DNA of 8,378 nt from Acidobacteriota bacterium (GTDB lineage Bacteria; Acidobacteriota; Terriglobia; Terriglobales; Acidobacteriaceae), in contig JAJYSL010000186.1 in the NCBI GenBank assembly GCA_021793595.1, positions 1 through 8,378 of the forward strand, written 5' to 3'. The position numbers and the translations under genes were made by a program. How positions within the stretch are numbered: position 1 is the stretch's first letter; each line of letters begins with the position of its first letter. The notes under the pieces were generated by a model that searched no databases, was not told the origin of the DNA, and saw only the letters and a list, made by a program, of their open reading frames with translations. Below are positions 1-6,403 of this stretch, piece by piece.

Positions 1-2
1 CG

Positions 3-701
3 ACCGATGACGAGTATGTCCGGCAATTTGGACGAGACTTTGCAGGTAAGTCCATTTATTTCGGAACCGGAAAGCTGGCTGATCCACGCGCGGAATCGAT
101 CACGCCGATGGGCGCGGAAGGCACTCGCTTCACGGTGGTTGCCGAGGGTCAGCGCGCAGAAGTGAATCTGCGATTGATGGGAGAACACAACGTTCGCAAT
201 GCGTTGGCTGGCGTTGCCGTAGGGTTCGCCAGCGGAATTCCGTTGAAAGAATGTGCCGCCGCGCTGGAAAAGCTGGAACCGCCGGACAAGCGCGGACAGA
301 CGCTGCAGATCTGCGGCGCAACCCTGATCAATGACTCCTATAACTCGAACCCGCAAGCTTTGCGTGCCATGGTGGATACGCTGCTGACATTGCCGGCGAA
401 GCGCACTATCGTCGTCGCGGGAGAAATGCTGGAGCTGGGGCCGGACGGTTCCAGGCTGCATCGCGAGTGCGGGGAATACATGGGCACGCGCGGAATCAAC
501 CTGGTGGTCGGTGTGCGCGGGCAAGCAGCGTCGATTGTTGAAGGCGCCAAAGCTGCCGGCGGGGAAGCGATCTTCGTTTCCGCGCCAGAAGAAGCTGGTG
601 CCTGGCTGCGCGAGAATTTGCGCGCAGGCGATGCGGTACTGCTGAAGGCGTCGCGAGGCGTGCGGCTGGAACGCGCGCTGGAAGCGCTGCAGCGCGAGTA
701 A
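3..701 (+). CDS. murF: MurF, UDP-MurNAc-tripeptide--D-Ala-D-Ala ligase (3' part)
   Basis: MurF is the cytoplasmic ATP-dependent ligase that adds D-alanyl-D-alanine to UDP-MurNAc-tripeptide, the last soluble step in making the peptidoglycan precursor. The open frame runs in from the left edge, so the start and the N-terminal UDP-binding and ATP P-loop regions are missing. The visible 232 residues are about half of the usual 450-470. They contain the Mur ligase central-domain motif GEHNVRNA and then NDSYNSNP, which is characteristic of the MurF C-terminal domain, followed by the conserved VVAGEMLELG and a terminal LLKASRGVRLE. The frame is intact up to a TAA stop. In many bacteria murF is followed by mraY and murD in the division and cell-wall cluster. 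Here an IS remnant and korA follow instead, so either murF ends its cluster or the cluster is broken at this point. Family assignment is secure. The link to neighbouring cell-wall genes cannot be seen. Confidence 0.95.
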   Translation, partial: TDDEYVRQFGRDFAGKSIYFGTGKLADPRAESITPMGAEGTRFTVVAEGQRAEVNLRLMGEHNVRNALAGVAVGFASGIPLKECAAALEKLEPPDKRGQTLQICGATLINDSYNSNPQALRAMVDTLLTLPAKRTIVVAGEMLELGPDGSRLHRECGEYMGTRGINLVVGVRGQAASIVEGAKAAGGEAIFVSAPEEAGAWLRENLRAGDAVLLKASRGVRLERALEALQRE

Positions 702-713
702 TCTCCCACCCAA

Positions 714-732
714 TGCGCCCGCTGTCGGCGCA
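714..732 (+). other. Hairpin just after murF stop
   Basis: TGCGCC (714-719) and GGCGCA (727-732) are perfect 6-bp complementary arms around a 7-nt loop, starting 13 nt after the murF stop. It could slow or end murF transcription. It is followed by an A-run rather than a T-run, so it is not a classic rho-independent terminator. It also abuts the interspersed repeat beginning near 730 and may belong to that element instead. Confidence 0.35.
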
Positions 733-766
733 AAAAGCAGGTTCCTCGACCTCGCTCGGAATGACG
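730..766 (-). repeat. Interspersed intergenic repeat ('FVIPSEVEEPAF' type)
   Basis: Read on the minus strand this segment would translate as FVIPSEVEEPAF. I recall this spurious peptide as turning up repeatedly in predicted proteins of Acidobacteria and some other phyla, because it derives from a short noncoding interspersed DNA repeat. Only one copy is present in this window, so the repeat status rests on recognition, not on copies seen here. It sits between murF and the IS3 remnant. The minus-strand frame through it joins transposase debris to antisense murF and is not a real gene. Confidence 0.45.
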
Positions 767-819
767 AATTCATATAGCCAACTTATGGCTCGCCAACTAG
801 CTGCGCGAATCTTGGACAC

Positions 820-835
820 CCGGCATCGATGCCGG
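820..835. repeat. 16-bp perfect palindrome
   Basis: Positions 820-835 read CCGGCATCGATGCCGG, which is identical on both strands. It lies exactly where recognisable similarity to the IS3 transposase stops (near 825). It may simply be part of the former transposase coding sequence, or it may mark the breakpoint that truncated the element. No partner copy is visible in the window. Confidence 0.5.
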
Positions 836-1187
836 ATGCCTTCAGCAAGTCGGTGTAATCCTATGTTTGCATACTGGCTGCCGCGATCGGAGTGGTGCAC
901 CAGGCCGGGTTGGATGCTTCGCCGCGATAGAGCCATGCGCAGTGCCGTCAGCGTCAACTCATCTTCCATGTTGCGATCAGCGCCCAACCGATAAAACGGC
1001 GCGAAAAGGCGTTCAGGATCACGGCCAGGAAGACGAACTCCTCGCGTAGGCGGACATAGGTGATATCTGCCCGCCAGAGTTGGTCCACGCCGGTCAGCAC
1101 CATATCGGTCAGCGATATCCCTGCTTCCAGCCGCCGAACGGCGGCCAGCTTGAACTTCTTGGCGAACTGCCTGCGTGGCAAACCCAT
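825..1187 (-). pseudogene. Degenerate IS3-family transposase (orfA/orfB remnant)
   Basis: This is a decayed transposase of the IS3 family, which normally has OrfA (helix-turn-helix) and OrfB (DDE integrase-type) in overlapping frames. From the ATG at 1185-1187, about 25 residues (MGLPRRQFAKKFKLAAVRRLEAGIS) match the OrfA start. The frame then passes directly into the OrfB catalytic core, DQLWRADITYVRLREEFVFL and AFSRRFIGWAL, so most of OrfA and the OrfB N-terminus are deleted. Near 975 the frame shifts; the next frame carries MEDELTLTALRMALSRR and HHSDRGSQYA (868-873 encode the final YA). A second shift leads to TDLLKASGI and similarity ends near 825. Both Asp motifs of the DDE triad (RADITY, HHSDRG) are visible, but the final Glu region is absent. 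A deletion, two frameshifts and a lost 3' end make it certainly non-functional. Confidence 0.88.
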
Positions 1188-1250
1188 GACTCAATTCTCC
1201 ATTCGTGGGATTGTGAGTCTTAACCGTATGTCTCAAAAATGGAGTGCAAG
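825..1250 (-). mobile_element. IS3-family insertion sequence remnant
   Basis: This is the remains of the insertion sequence around the transposase pseudogene. The left boundary is where transposase similarity stops. The right boundary is a guess, at the segment upstream of the orfA start that contains CTCAAAAATGGAG (about 1232-1244), which resembles the terminal region of some IS3-group elements. A CTCCATT / AATGGAG inverted pair lies at about 1198 and 1238. No matching terminal inverted repeat is seen at the other end and no target-site duplication could be identified, as expected for a truncated copy. Confidence 0.5.
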
Positions 1251-1256
1251 CCCAAG

Positions 1257-1286
1257 TTGACCGTTTCGTATCGCAGAGGCTACGAT
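1257..1286 (+). promoter_or_regulatory. Putative sigma70 promoter for korAB
   Basis: TTGACC (1257-1262) and TACGAT (1281-1286) are separated by 18 bp, giving 5/6 and 4/6 matches to the -35 and -10 consensus. Transcription would start near 1293 and leave a leader of about 107 nt before korA. The -35 box lies just beyond the inferred end of the IS remnant, so the insertion may have set the upstream limit of this promoter. Confidence 0.45.
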
Positions 1287-1289
1287 GCA

Positions 1290-1320
1290 CACAACTGAAT
1301 CCTGCTCGCGGTTGTGAACC
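1290..1320 (+). promoter_or_regulatory. Inverted repeat at predicted korAB transcription start
   Basis: CACAAC (1290-1295) and GTTGTG (1311-1316) form 6-bp inverted arms 15 bp apart. The right arm is nested in GGTTGTGAACC (1310-1320), itself a small hairpin. The position, directly downstream of the predicted -10 box, fits an operator for a dimeric regulator or a leader hairpin. The regulator is not identifiable from this window. Confidence 0.3.
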
Positions 1321-1399
1321 TTTTGGACCGTCGCAAAGTCTAAATAGTTGAGATATCCGCGGGCGCGGAAAAACCTGAAAGAGCTCCGGGGAGATGCGC

Positions 1400-3178
1400 A
1401 TGAGTCAGTCTTTCGCTGTAGGGATCGGGGGTGCCGCAGGCCAGGGCGTGGCCACGCCCGGCGACATTTTCGCCAAAATCTTCAGCCGCCGCGGGCTGCA
1501 TCTGAACGCCTATAACGCTTACCAATCCATCATTCGCGGCGGCCACACTTTTCTGACCATTCGAACCGGCCCGCAGAAAATCTCCAACACCGGCGATCAT
1601 CTTGATCTGCTGATCCCGCTGAATCAAGACACCATGGATCGGCATCTTCGCCTGCTGACTGCGGGTGGTGCGTGTCTGTATAACGCTGACTTGATCCAGC
1701 CGGGAACGCCGGCTGAAGGTGTCCAGCTTTGTCCCATGCCGGTTTCAAAAATCGCTGATATCACGCGTAATAAGGTGGGGCAAAACACGATCGCAATCGG
1801 CGCGGCTCTCAGTATGATGGGCATCGGATTTCCCGCGCTGGAGAGCGTCCTGGCTGAACAGTTCCGCAAGAAGGAACAGTCGGTGATCGACGAAAACGTC
1901 AACCTGGCGCGTGCCGGATACGATTACGCCACACAGAATTTCAAGCCACTCGCCTGGGCGCTTCCCATGACCGATGCGCGTTATGCCGTGTTGAGCGGCA
2001 ACGTCGCCATGGCGATGGGAGGCGCGGCGGCTGGAGTCAAATTTTATTCGGCATACCCCATGAGTCCGGCGACCGGCGTGCTGCACTGGATGGCGAGCCA
2101 TGCGCGCCAGGCAGAAATCATGGTGCGCCAGGTAGAGGACGAGATCGGCGTTGTAAACATGGCAATTGGCGCGGCCCATGCAGGAGTTCGCGCGATGTGC
2201 GCGACCTCTGGCGGCGGCTTCGCGCTGATGAGCGAAGGGATGGGACTCTCCGCGCAGGCGGAGATTCCCATTGTGGTGATTGATTGCCAGCGTGCAGGTC
2301 CGTCGACGGGAGTGCCAACGAAAACCGAGCAGGGCGATTTATGGCAGATGCTGGGCGCGGGCTTTGGCGACTATCCGAAAGCGATTGCGGCGCCGCTCGA
2401 CATTGCCGATTGCTTCAAACTGATTCCAGAGATTTTCAATGTCGCAGAAAAGTTCCAGTGTCCAGGAATTGTCCTCTGCGATTTGTTGCTTTCAGAGGGA
2501 CGCCTCAGCGTTGACCCCAAGCTGCTCGATTTTTCGCCTGTGATCGATCGCGGCGAGCTGATCACATCGAATGGGACCGGCGACCACGAGCCGTACAAGC
2601 GATACAAGATCACCGAGAGTGGAGTGTCTCCGCGCGCCATCCCCGGCCTGCCCGGTTACACCCACGTTGTCTCCAGCGACGAGCATGACGAAGATGGCGT
2701 GCTGATCAGCGACGAATACACCAACTCCGGGAAGCGACGCGCCATGATGGAAAAGCGCATGCGCAAGGTGGACGGGATTGCGGCTGCCGTTCTGCCACCG
2801 GAACTACATGGGCCAGCCAAGGCCGATGTGACGTTGATTGGGTGGGGTTCAACCTACGGGGTGATTGACGAAGCCTGCGAATTGCTCGGCGAGCAGGGGA
2901 TCTCCGCGAATTACTTGATTGTGCGCTGGCTGGTTCCGCTGCACGGCGATGCGATTCTGGATCTATTGCGCGATGCCCGCCACACCATCATCGTAGAAAA
3001 CAACTTCAGCGGTCAGTTTGCACGCTACCTGCGCAGCGAAACCAGCTTCGTTCCCGACGGAAATATTCGTAAGTACGACGGAGAACCGTTTGCTCCGCAC
3101 CACATTGTTGAAGCCGTGAAAGAGCAGCTGGCGGGCAAAACCAAGCTTTCTGTGCCGACTCACGAAATCATGGTGTAA
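1400..3178 (+). CDS. korA: 2-oxoacid:ferredoxin oxidoreductase, fused gamma-alpha subunit (KorA)
   Basis: This is the large subunit of a ferredoxin-dependent 2-oxoacid oxidoreductase, probably for 2-oxoglutarate, which makes the acyl-CoA, CO2 and reduced ferredoxin in the cytoplasm. The 592-residue protein has an N-terminal gamma domain (about 1-180; GIGGAAGQGV near residue 8) fused to the alpha domain. The alpha domain carries YPMSPATGV (from Y219), VRQVEDEIG (around E246) and the family signature QRAGPSTGVPTKTEQGD (from Q297). The C-terminal domain includes LIGWGSTYGV and IIVENNFSGQFARYLRSE. I chose the ATG at 1400 because GGGGAG (1388-1393) lies 6 nt before it; an ATG at 1394 directly abuts that ribosome site and would add only two residues. 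korB follows after 40 bp. The gamma-alpha fusion matches two-subunit KorAB enzymes. Substrate (2-oxoglutarate rather than pyruvate or branched-chain oxoacids) is inferred from overall resemblance and is not proven. Confidence 0.93.
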   Translation: MSQSFAVGIGGAAGQGVATPGDIFAKIFSRRGLHLNAYNAYQSIIRGGHTFLTIRTGPQKISNTGDHLDLLIPLNQDTMDRHLRLLTAGGACLYNADLIQPGTPAEGVQLCPMPVSKIADITRNKVGQNTIAIGAALSMMGIGFPALESVLAEQFRKKEQSVIDENVNLARAGYDYATQNFKPLAWALPMTDARYAVLSGNVAMAMGGAAAGVKFYSAYPMSPATGVLHWMASHARQAEIMVRQVEDEIGVVNMAIGAAHAGVRAMCATSGGGFALMSEGMGLSAQAEIPIVVIDCQRAGPSTGVPTKTEQGDLWQMLGAGFGDYPKAIAAPLDIADCFKLIPEIFNVAEKFQCPGIVLCDLLLSEGRLSVDPKLLDFSPVIDRGELITSNGTGDHEPYKRYKITESGVSPRAIPGLPGYTHVVSSDEHDEDGVLISDEYTNSGKRRAMMEKRMRKVDGIAAAVLPPELHGPAKADVTLIGWGSTYGVIDEACELLGEQGISANYLIVRWLVPLHGDAILDLLRDARHTIIVENNFSGQFARYLRSETSFVPDGNIRKYDGEPFAPHHIVEAVKEQLAGKTKLSVPTHEIMV

Positions 3179-3218
3179 GCCAAAGACAACCACTTCCTTT
3201 GCAAAGGAGAATCGAAAG

Positions 3219-4121
3219 ATGGCGACTGAAGTAGCGGGAGTAGCTCCAAAGACGATCTCAATGGCGGACTATAAGGGGAGAGTGGACCCCGACTGGTGTC
3301 CTGGCTGTGGTGATTTCGGCGTGCTCGCTGCGGTTCAAAAGGCTCTGGTGGAATTGCAAATTCCCAAGCACGAAGTAGCTACCATCAGCGGCATCGGCTG
3401 TTCGTCGAATTTTCCCGGTTTTATTGAGACCTACGGCATGCACACGCTGCATGGCCGCTCCTTGCCGGTGGCCACAGGTATGAAGCTTGCCAACCATGCC
3501 ATGACGGTGCTGGTTACGGGTGGCGATGGCGACGGATTCGGAATTGGCTGCAATCACTTTATACACACCATTCGCCGCAATGTAGACCTGACGTACATCG
3601 TGATGGACAACCAGATTTATGGGCTCACCACTGGCCAGACATCGCCGACCAGCCGCATTGGCATGAAGACCAAGAGCATGCCCTATGGAAACATTGAGAC
3701 GCCGCTGAATCCGGTTTCGCTGGCACTGGCAGCCGGGGCCACGTTCGTCGCGCGCGGGTTTAGCGGTGAACAGAAGCACCTGACGGAGTTGATTAAGCGC
3801 GGCATCGAGCACAAAGGATTTTCATTTATCGACGTGTTCAGCCCGTGCGTCACTTACAACCGCGATAACACATTTCAATGGTTCCGTCCACGCGTGAAGA
3901 AGCTGGAAGACAACGCAGAGTATGATCCCAGCGACTGGTCCGCAGCCATGGAAAAATCCCTGCTGTGGGGCGAAGAAATTCCGATCGGCAGGTTTTTTGA
4001 GCGGACGGATCTGCCGACATTGCATGGATCGGAGCCGGTGCTGAATGCCGGACCACTGGTGCACCAGAACAATCGTATCCCTGCCGATGTCGCCCAGAAA
4101 TTTATTGAAGAATTAATGTAG
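3219..4121 (+). CDS. korB: 2-oxoacid:ferredoxin oxidoreductase, beta subunit (KorB)
   Basis: KorB is the thiamine-diphosphate and [4Fe-4S] subunit that completes the KorAB enzyme: it decarboxylates the 2-oxoacid and passes electrons to ferredoxin. The 300-residue protein has WCPGCGDFG (C27, C30), GIGCSS (C61) and FSPCVTYN (C210), the usual four-cysteine pattern for the cluster. The ThDP/Mg2+ site is seen in GGDGDGFGIG (G101-G110) and MDNQIYGLTTGQTSPTS (from M129). All key residues are present, so the subunit should be active. Its ribosome site AAAGGAGA (3203-3210) is strong and well spaced for the ATG at 3219. It is co-transcribed with korA (40-bp gap, no terminator between). No delta-type ferredoxin subunit or ferredoxin gene adjoins it, so the electron acceptor is encoded elsewhere. 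The gene converges with gltX. The pair could replace, or act beside, 2-oxoglutarate dehydrogenase in the TCA cycle; that is inference. Confidence 0.95.
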   Translation: MATEVAGVAPKTISMADYKGRVDPDWCPGCGDFGVLAAVQKALVELQIPKHEVATISGIGCSSNFPGFIETYGMHTLHGRSLPVATGMKLANHAMTVLVTGGDGDGFGIGCNHFIHTIRRNVDLTYIVMDNQIYGLTTGQTSPTSRIGMKTKSMPYGNIETPLNPVSLALAAGATFVARGFSGEQKHLTELIKRGIEHKGFSFIDVFSPCVTYNRDNTFQWFRPRVKKLEDNAEYDPSDWSAAMEKSLLWGEEIPIGRFFERTDLPTLHGSEPVLNAGPLVHQNNRIPADVAQKFIEELM

Positions 4122-4129
4122 AGGCAACA

Positions 4130-4143
4130 GCGGCGACTGCCGC
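4130..4143. terminator. Weak GC hairpin between convergent korB and gltX
   Basis: GCGGC (4130-4134) and GCCGC (4139-4143) pair around a 4-nt loop in the 30-bp gap between the korB and gltX stop codons. The location suits a bidirectional terminator, but there is no T-run on either strand and the stem is only 5 bp, so termination here is speculative. Confidence 0.25.
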
Positions 4144-4151
4144 AACTCGGG

Positions 4152-5615
4152 CTACTCGACGGTCAGTGCTTCCGCAGCTTCCAGCCTGCGAACTACTGTT
4201 TCCTGGCCCAGACATAGCATTACGGCGAATAAGCTGGGTGCAACGGCCTGACCCGTGAGCGCGACGCGGGCGCCATTGATCAGTGCGCCTGCTTTGATTC
4301 CTTTTTCGGCGGCATACGCGCGCAGCAGCTCTTCCGTGGAAACTTCCGTAAAGTTTTCCAACTTGGCATATCGACGGCCAAGCTCCGCCAACATCTGTCG
4401 CACAGCGGCGTCGGAAAGGAACTTCTTCATAGCTGCTTCGTCCATGAAAAACTGGTCGCCGAAGTAAGCCAAAAATGAGGATGCAAAATCTTTCAGGTTG
4501 CGCGCTCGGGGCTGCAGCAGCGCGATGGCCGCAAGAATTGCTTCGCGGCTGCGTGTGGGCTGGTAATTTACCGCGCGCCATTCTTCCTCGACAAGCGGCA
4601 GCAGCCGTGAAGGGTCATAGGCGCGGATATATTCCGTGTTGTACCAGGCGAGCTTCTCGTTGTTGAAGACTGCATTCGAATGCGCGATGCCATCGAGCGA
4701 GAACATCTGAATCAACTCCCCCGTCGAGAAAATCTCGCGATCATGGCCATCCGCCTGCTTCGCCGCCTCGCCGGGACTCCACCCCAGGAGCGCTAGAAAA
4801 TTTCGGAAGGCCTCGGGGACAATCCCCATGTCTTTGTAAGCCATCACGCTGGTAGCCCCGTGGCGCTTGGACAAACGAGTTTTATCCGGCCCGAGGATCA
4901 GCGGCAGATGCGCGAAAATGGGCAGGGAAGCTCCCAGGGCCTGATAGAGCAGGACCTGCTTGGGGGTGTTGGAGAGATGATCGGCGCCGCGAATAATGTG
5001 GGTCATTCGCATGTCCAGATCGTCTGCGACGACGCTGAGGTGGTAGGTCGGGATACCGTCGGAGCGCAGAAGGACAAAGTCCTCCAGTTCGGTATTGGCA
5101 AACTCCATGGGGCCAAACACGGCATCCTTGAAGACCGTTACGCCCTCGCGCGGAACCATAAAGCGCACCACAGCGCGTTCCCCCTGGAGAATGCGTCTCT
5201 GGGCTTCTGCACGAGAAATGGTGCGGCAGCGGCCATCGTAGCGCGGCACGGTTCCGGCCTCACTAGCCAAAGCGCGCCGGGACTGCAATTCCTCCCGAGT
5301 ACAGAAGCAATGATAGGCATGGCCGCTTTCAACCAATGCGGCAGCGGTGCGAACGTACAGCTCCAGGCGCTGAGATTGATGAAACGGGCCCTCATCCCAG
5401 TCCATTCCCAGCCATCGCAGGCCCTCAAGGATCCCAGTCACCATGTCGGCAGAGGAGCGCTCGAAGTCTGTGTCTTCGATGCGAAGAATAAAAGTTCCTC
5501 CCGTGTGGCGGGCAAACAGCCAGCTAAACAGGGCGGTGCGAGCTCCTCCCACATGCAGAAAGCCGGTAGGGGAAGGAGCAAAACGGACGCGTGTTGCTTG
5601 AGAAGAGGATGTCAT
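4152..5615 (-). CDS. gltX: Glutamyl-tRNA synthetase (GluRS)
   Basis: GluRS charges tRNA-Glu with glutamate using ATP in the cytoplasm (and tRNA-Gln too, if the organism relies on the GatCAB route, which cannot be judged here). The 487-residue length fits bacterial GluRS. The class I HIGH motif is HVGG (21-24) within PSPTGFLHVGGARTALF. IRGADHLSNTPKQVLLYQAL and the KMSKS equivalent LSKRHG (L248-G253) follow, then the helical anticodon-binding C-terminal half. The zinc-site region keeps CFC and YDGRC, but the later His found in E. coli is not apparent, so metal binding is uncertain. I chose the ATG at 5613-5615 because MTSSSQATRVRFAPSPTG gives the normal N-terminus. A TTG at 5655-5657 would add 14 unrelated residues. 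No clear ribosome site precedes either start. Upstream lies the terminator of the beta-barrel gene, so gltX probably has its own promoter. Confidence 0.96.
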   Translation of the reverse strand: MTSSSQATRVRFAPSPTGFLHVGGARTALFSWLFARHTGGTFILRIEDTDFERSSADMVTGILEGLRWLGMDWDEGPFHQSQRLELYVRTAAALVESGHAYHCFCTREELQSRRALASEAGTVPRYDGRCRTISRAEAQRRILQGERAVVRFMVPREGVTVFKDAVFGPMEFANTELEDFVLLRSDGIPTYHLSVVADDLDMRMTHIIRGADHLSNTPKQVLLYQALGASLPIFAHLPLILGPDKTRLSKRHGATSVMAYKDMGIVPEAFRNFLALLGWSPGEAAKQADGHDREIFSTGELIQMFSLDGIAHSNAVFNNEKLAWYNTEYIRAYDPSRLLPLVEEEWRAVNYQPTRSREAILAAIALLQPRARNLKDFASSFLAYFGDQFFMDEAAMKKFLSDAAVRQMLAELGRRYAKLENFTEVSTEELLRAYAAEKGIKAGALINGARVALTGQAVAPSLFAVMLCLGQETVVRRLEAAEALTVE

Positions 5616-5636
5616 CGGATGCTGGGTCAAACTCTT

Positions 5637-5667
5637 ATCGTAGAGGATTTTTGCCAAGGCTGCTCAA
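5637..5667 (-). promoter_or_regulatory. Possible gltX promoter
   Basis: On the minus strand TTGAGC (5662-5667) and TACGAT (5637-5642) are 19 bp apart. The start point would fall around 5630, giving a leader of only about 15 nt and excluding the upstream TTG start. The long spacer makes this a weak candidate. Confidence 0.22.
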
Positions 5668-5694
5668 ATCGTGCAAGCGCGTCTTCCATTGGCC

Positions 5695-5728
5695 GGAAGA
5701 ACAAAAGCCCCGGCTTGAGCCAGGGCTT
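5695..5728 (-). terminator. Rho-independent terminator of the beta-barrel gene
   Basis: On the minus strand AAGCCC (5723-5728) pairs with GGGCTT (5705-5710). An inner GGC/GCC stem closes a 4-nt TTGA/TCAA loop, with one mismatch (5711 against 5722). The hairpin is followed by TTTTGTTCTT. It starts 30 nt after the stop of the outer-membrane protein gene and precedes gltX, separating the two transcripts. Confidence 0.75.
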
Positions 5729-5757
5729 GGATGTGAGCGTAAACGTTAGCTGATCTG

Positions 5758-6318
5758 CTAGAACAGGCGATAGGAAACACCAGCAGAATAGACCCAGGGG
5801 GTCAGGCCAGTGGGTGGAAACTGCCAGTGCTGATATTCGAAGTCTACCGGCCGAATGGTAAGACGGCTCGAGATCTTATAGTCGACGCCACCGCCACCAG
5901 CGAAAGTCGTGTAGTTGTACGTCTGGTTGGAAATGAAGTTTGGGTAGTGGAAGCGGCTTCCACCGACCAGGAATTTGACGTAGGGTACCCATTTGCGGCC
6001 AAGCTCATACGTGACCCGCGGGCCGCCCAGAAAATTCTGCTCAGAGATGCCTTTACCAGAACTTGAATCCGTAAGAAAATCCAGAAAACGTGCTTCTCCC
6101 TCCACTCCGACTCCAACATTGCGCCACACGCGATAATCGAAATCTGCGTATAGGCCCGGTCCGAATGCATGCCGTTGGCCGTAATCTGTTTGTCCGAAGG
6201 AGAAATAACCTCCCGCAGTGATGGTAGCTCGCTTCGGCGTGACTGGAGCGACCGCCTGGGCAAGCAGAAATATCGGGCAAAATAAAAAAGCGAGCCCACT
6301 AAAAAGTTTTTTCCCCAC
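5758..6318 (-). CDS. Small outer-membrane beta-barrel protein
   Basis: This is a predicted 186-residue exported outer-membrane protein of the OmpA-like or 'outer membrane beta-barrel' class. The N-terminus has a basic start and a hydrophobic stretch (LFSGLAFLFCPIFLLAQA) typical of a Sec signal peptide, with likely cleavage after AQA near residue 22. The rest alternates polar and hydrophobic or aromatic residues in about eight amphipathic strands, for example YVKFLVGGSRFHYP and LTIRPVDFEYQHWQF. It ends VSYRLF, and a C-terminal aromatic residue is the usual BAM recognition signal. The GTG at 6316-6318 is the likely start: GGGGAGGG (6327-6334) lies 8 nt before it. A TTG at 6336 would overlap that ribosome site. 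A strong terminator follows. The gene upstream on the same strand encodes an exported protein, but a long hairpin lies between. Ligand or precise role is unknown; it could be structural, an adhesin or a small porin. Confidence 0.8.
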   Translation of the reverse strand: MGKKLFSGLAFLFCPIFLLAQAVAPVTPKRATITAGGYFSFGQTDYGQRHAFGPGLYADFDYRVWRNVGVGVEGEARFLDFLTDSSSGKGISEQNFLGGPRVTYELGRKWVPYVKFLVGGSRFHYPNFISNQTYNYTTFAGGGGVDYKISSRLTIRPVDFEYQHWQFPPTGLTPWVYSAGVSYRLF

Positions 6319-6358
6319 CGTAAAGACCCTCCCCAACGCAAGAAGAACTTGTATCTCT

Positions 6359-6388
6359 AGAGGCAGATACTATTTTGTATCTGCCTCT
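6359..6388 (-). terminator. Perfect 12-bp hairpin between the two exported-protein genes
   Basis: AGAGGCAGATAC (6359-6370) and GTATCTGCCTCT (6377-6388) are perfectly complementary around a 6-nt loop, 15 nt beyond the stop of the large exported protein. A further partial copy, GTATCTCT, lies at 6351-6358. The stem is strong enough for a terminator, but no T-run follows on either strand, so it might instead stabilise the 3' end or regulate entry into the beta-barrel gene. A TAGTAT in the right arm on the minus strand could act as a -10 box for that gene, although no good -35 was found. Confidence 0.5.
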
Positions 6389-6403
6389 CAGTGTAAGCCT
6401 ACG

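Noticed and set aside
1312..1346. Alternative korA promoter using TTGTGA or TTGGAC with TAAATA
   Set aside because: The spacings are about 23 and 12 bp, outside the workable range; the pair at 1257-1286 is better.
496..1401. 301-codon open frame on the minus strand
   Set aside because: It runs through antisense murF, the interspersed repeat, part of the transposase debris and antisense korA leader; only the segment around 825-972 is real former coding sequence.
5616..5657. N-terminal extension of gltX from a TTG codon
   Set aside because: It adds 14 residues before the normal GluRS N-terminus and has no ribosome site; the ATG at 5615 gives the expected protein.
4860..5753. 297-codon open frame on the plus strand
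   Set aside because: It lies antisense to gltX, whose motifs are unmistakable, and shows no recognisable domain; long antisense frames are common in GC-rich genes.
6319..6336. TTG start for the beta-barrel protein
   Set aside because: The ribosome site GGGGAGGG lies inside this extension and is correctly spaced for the GTG at 6318.
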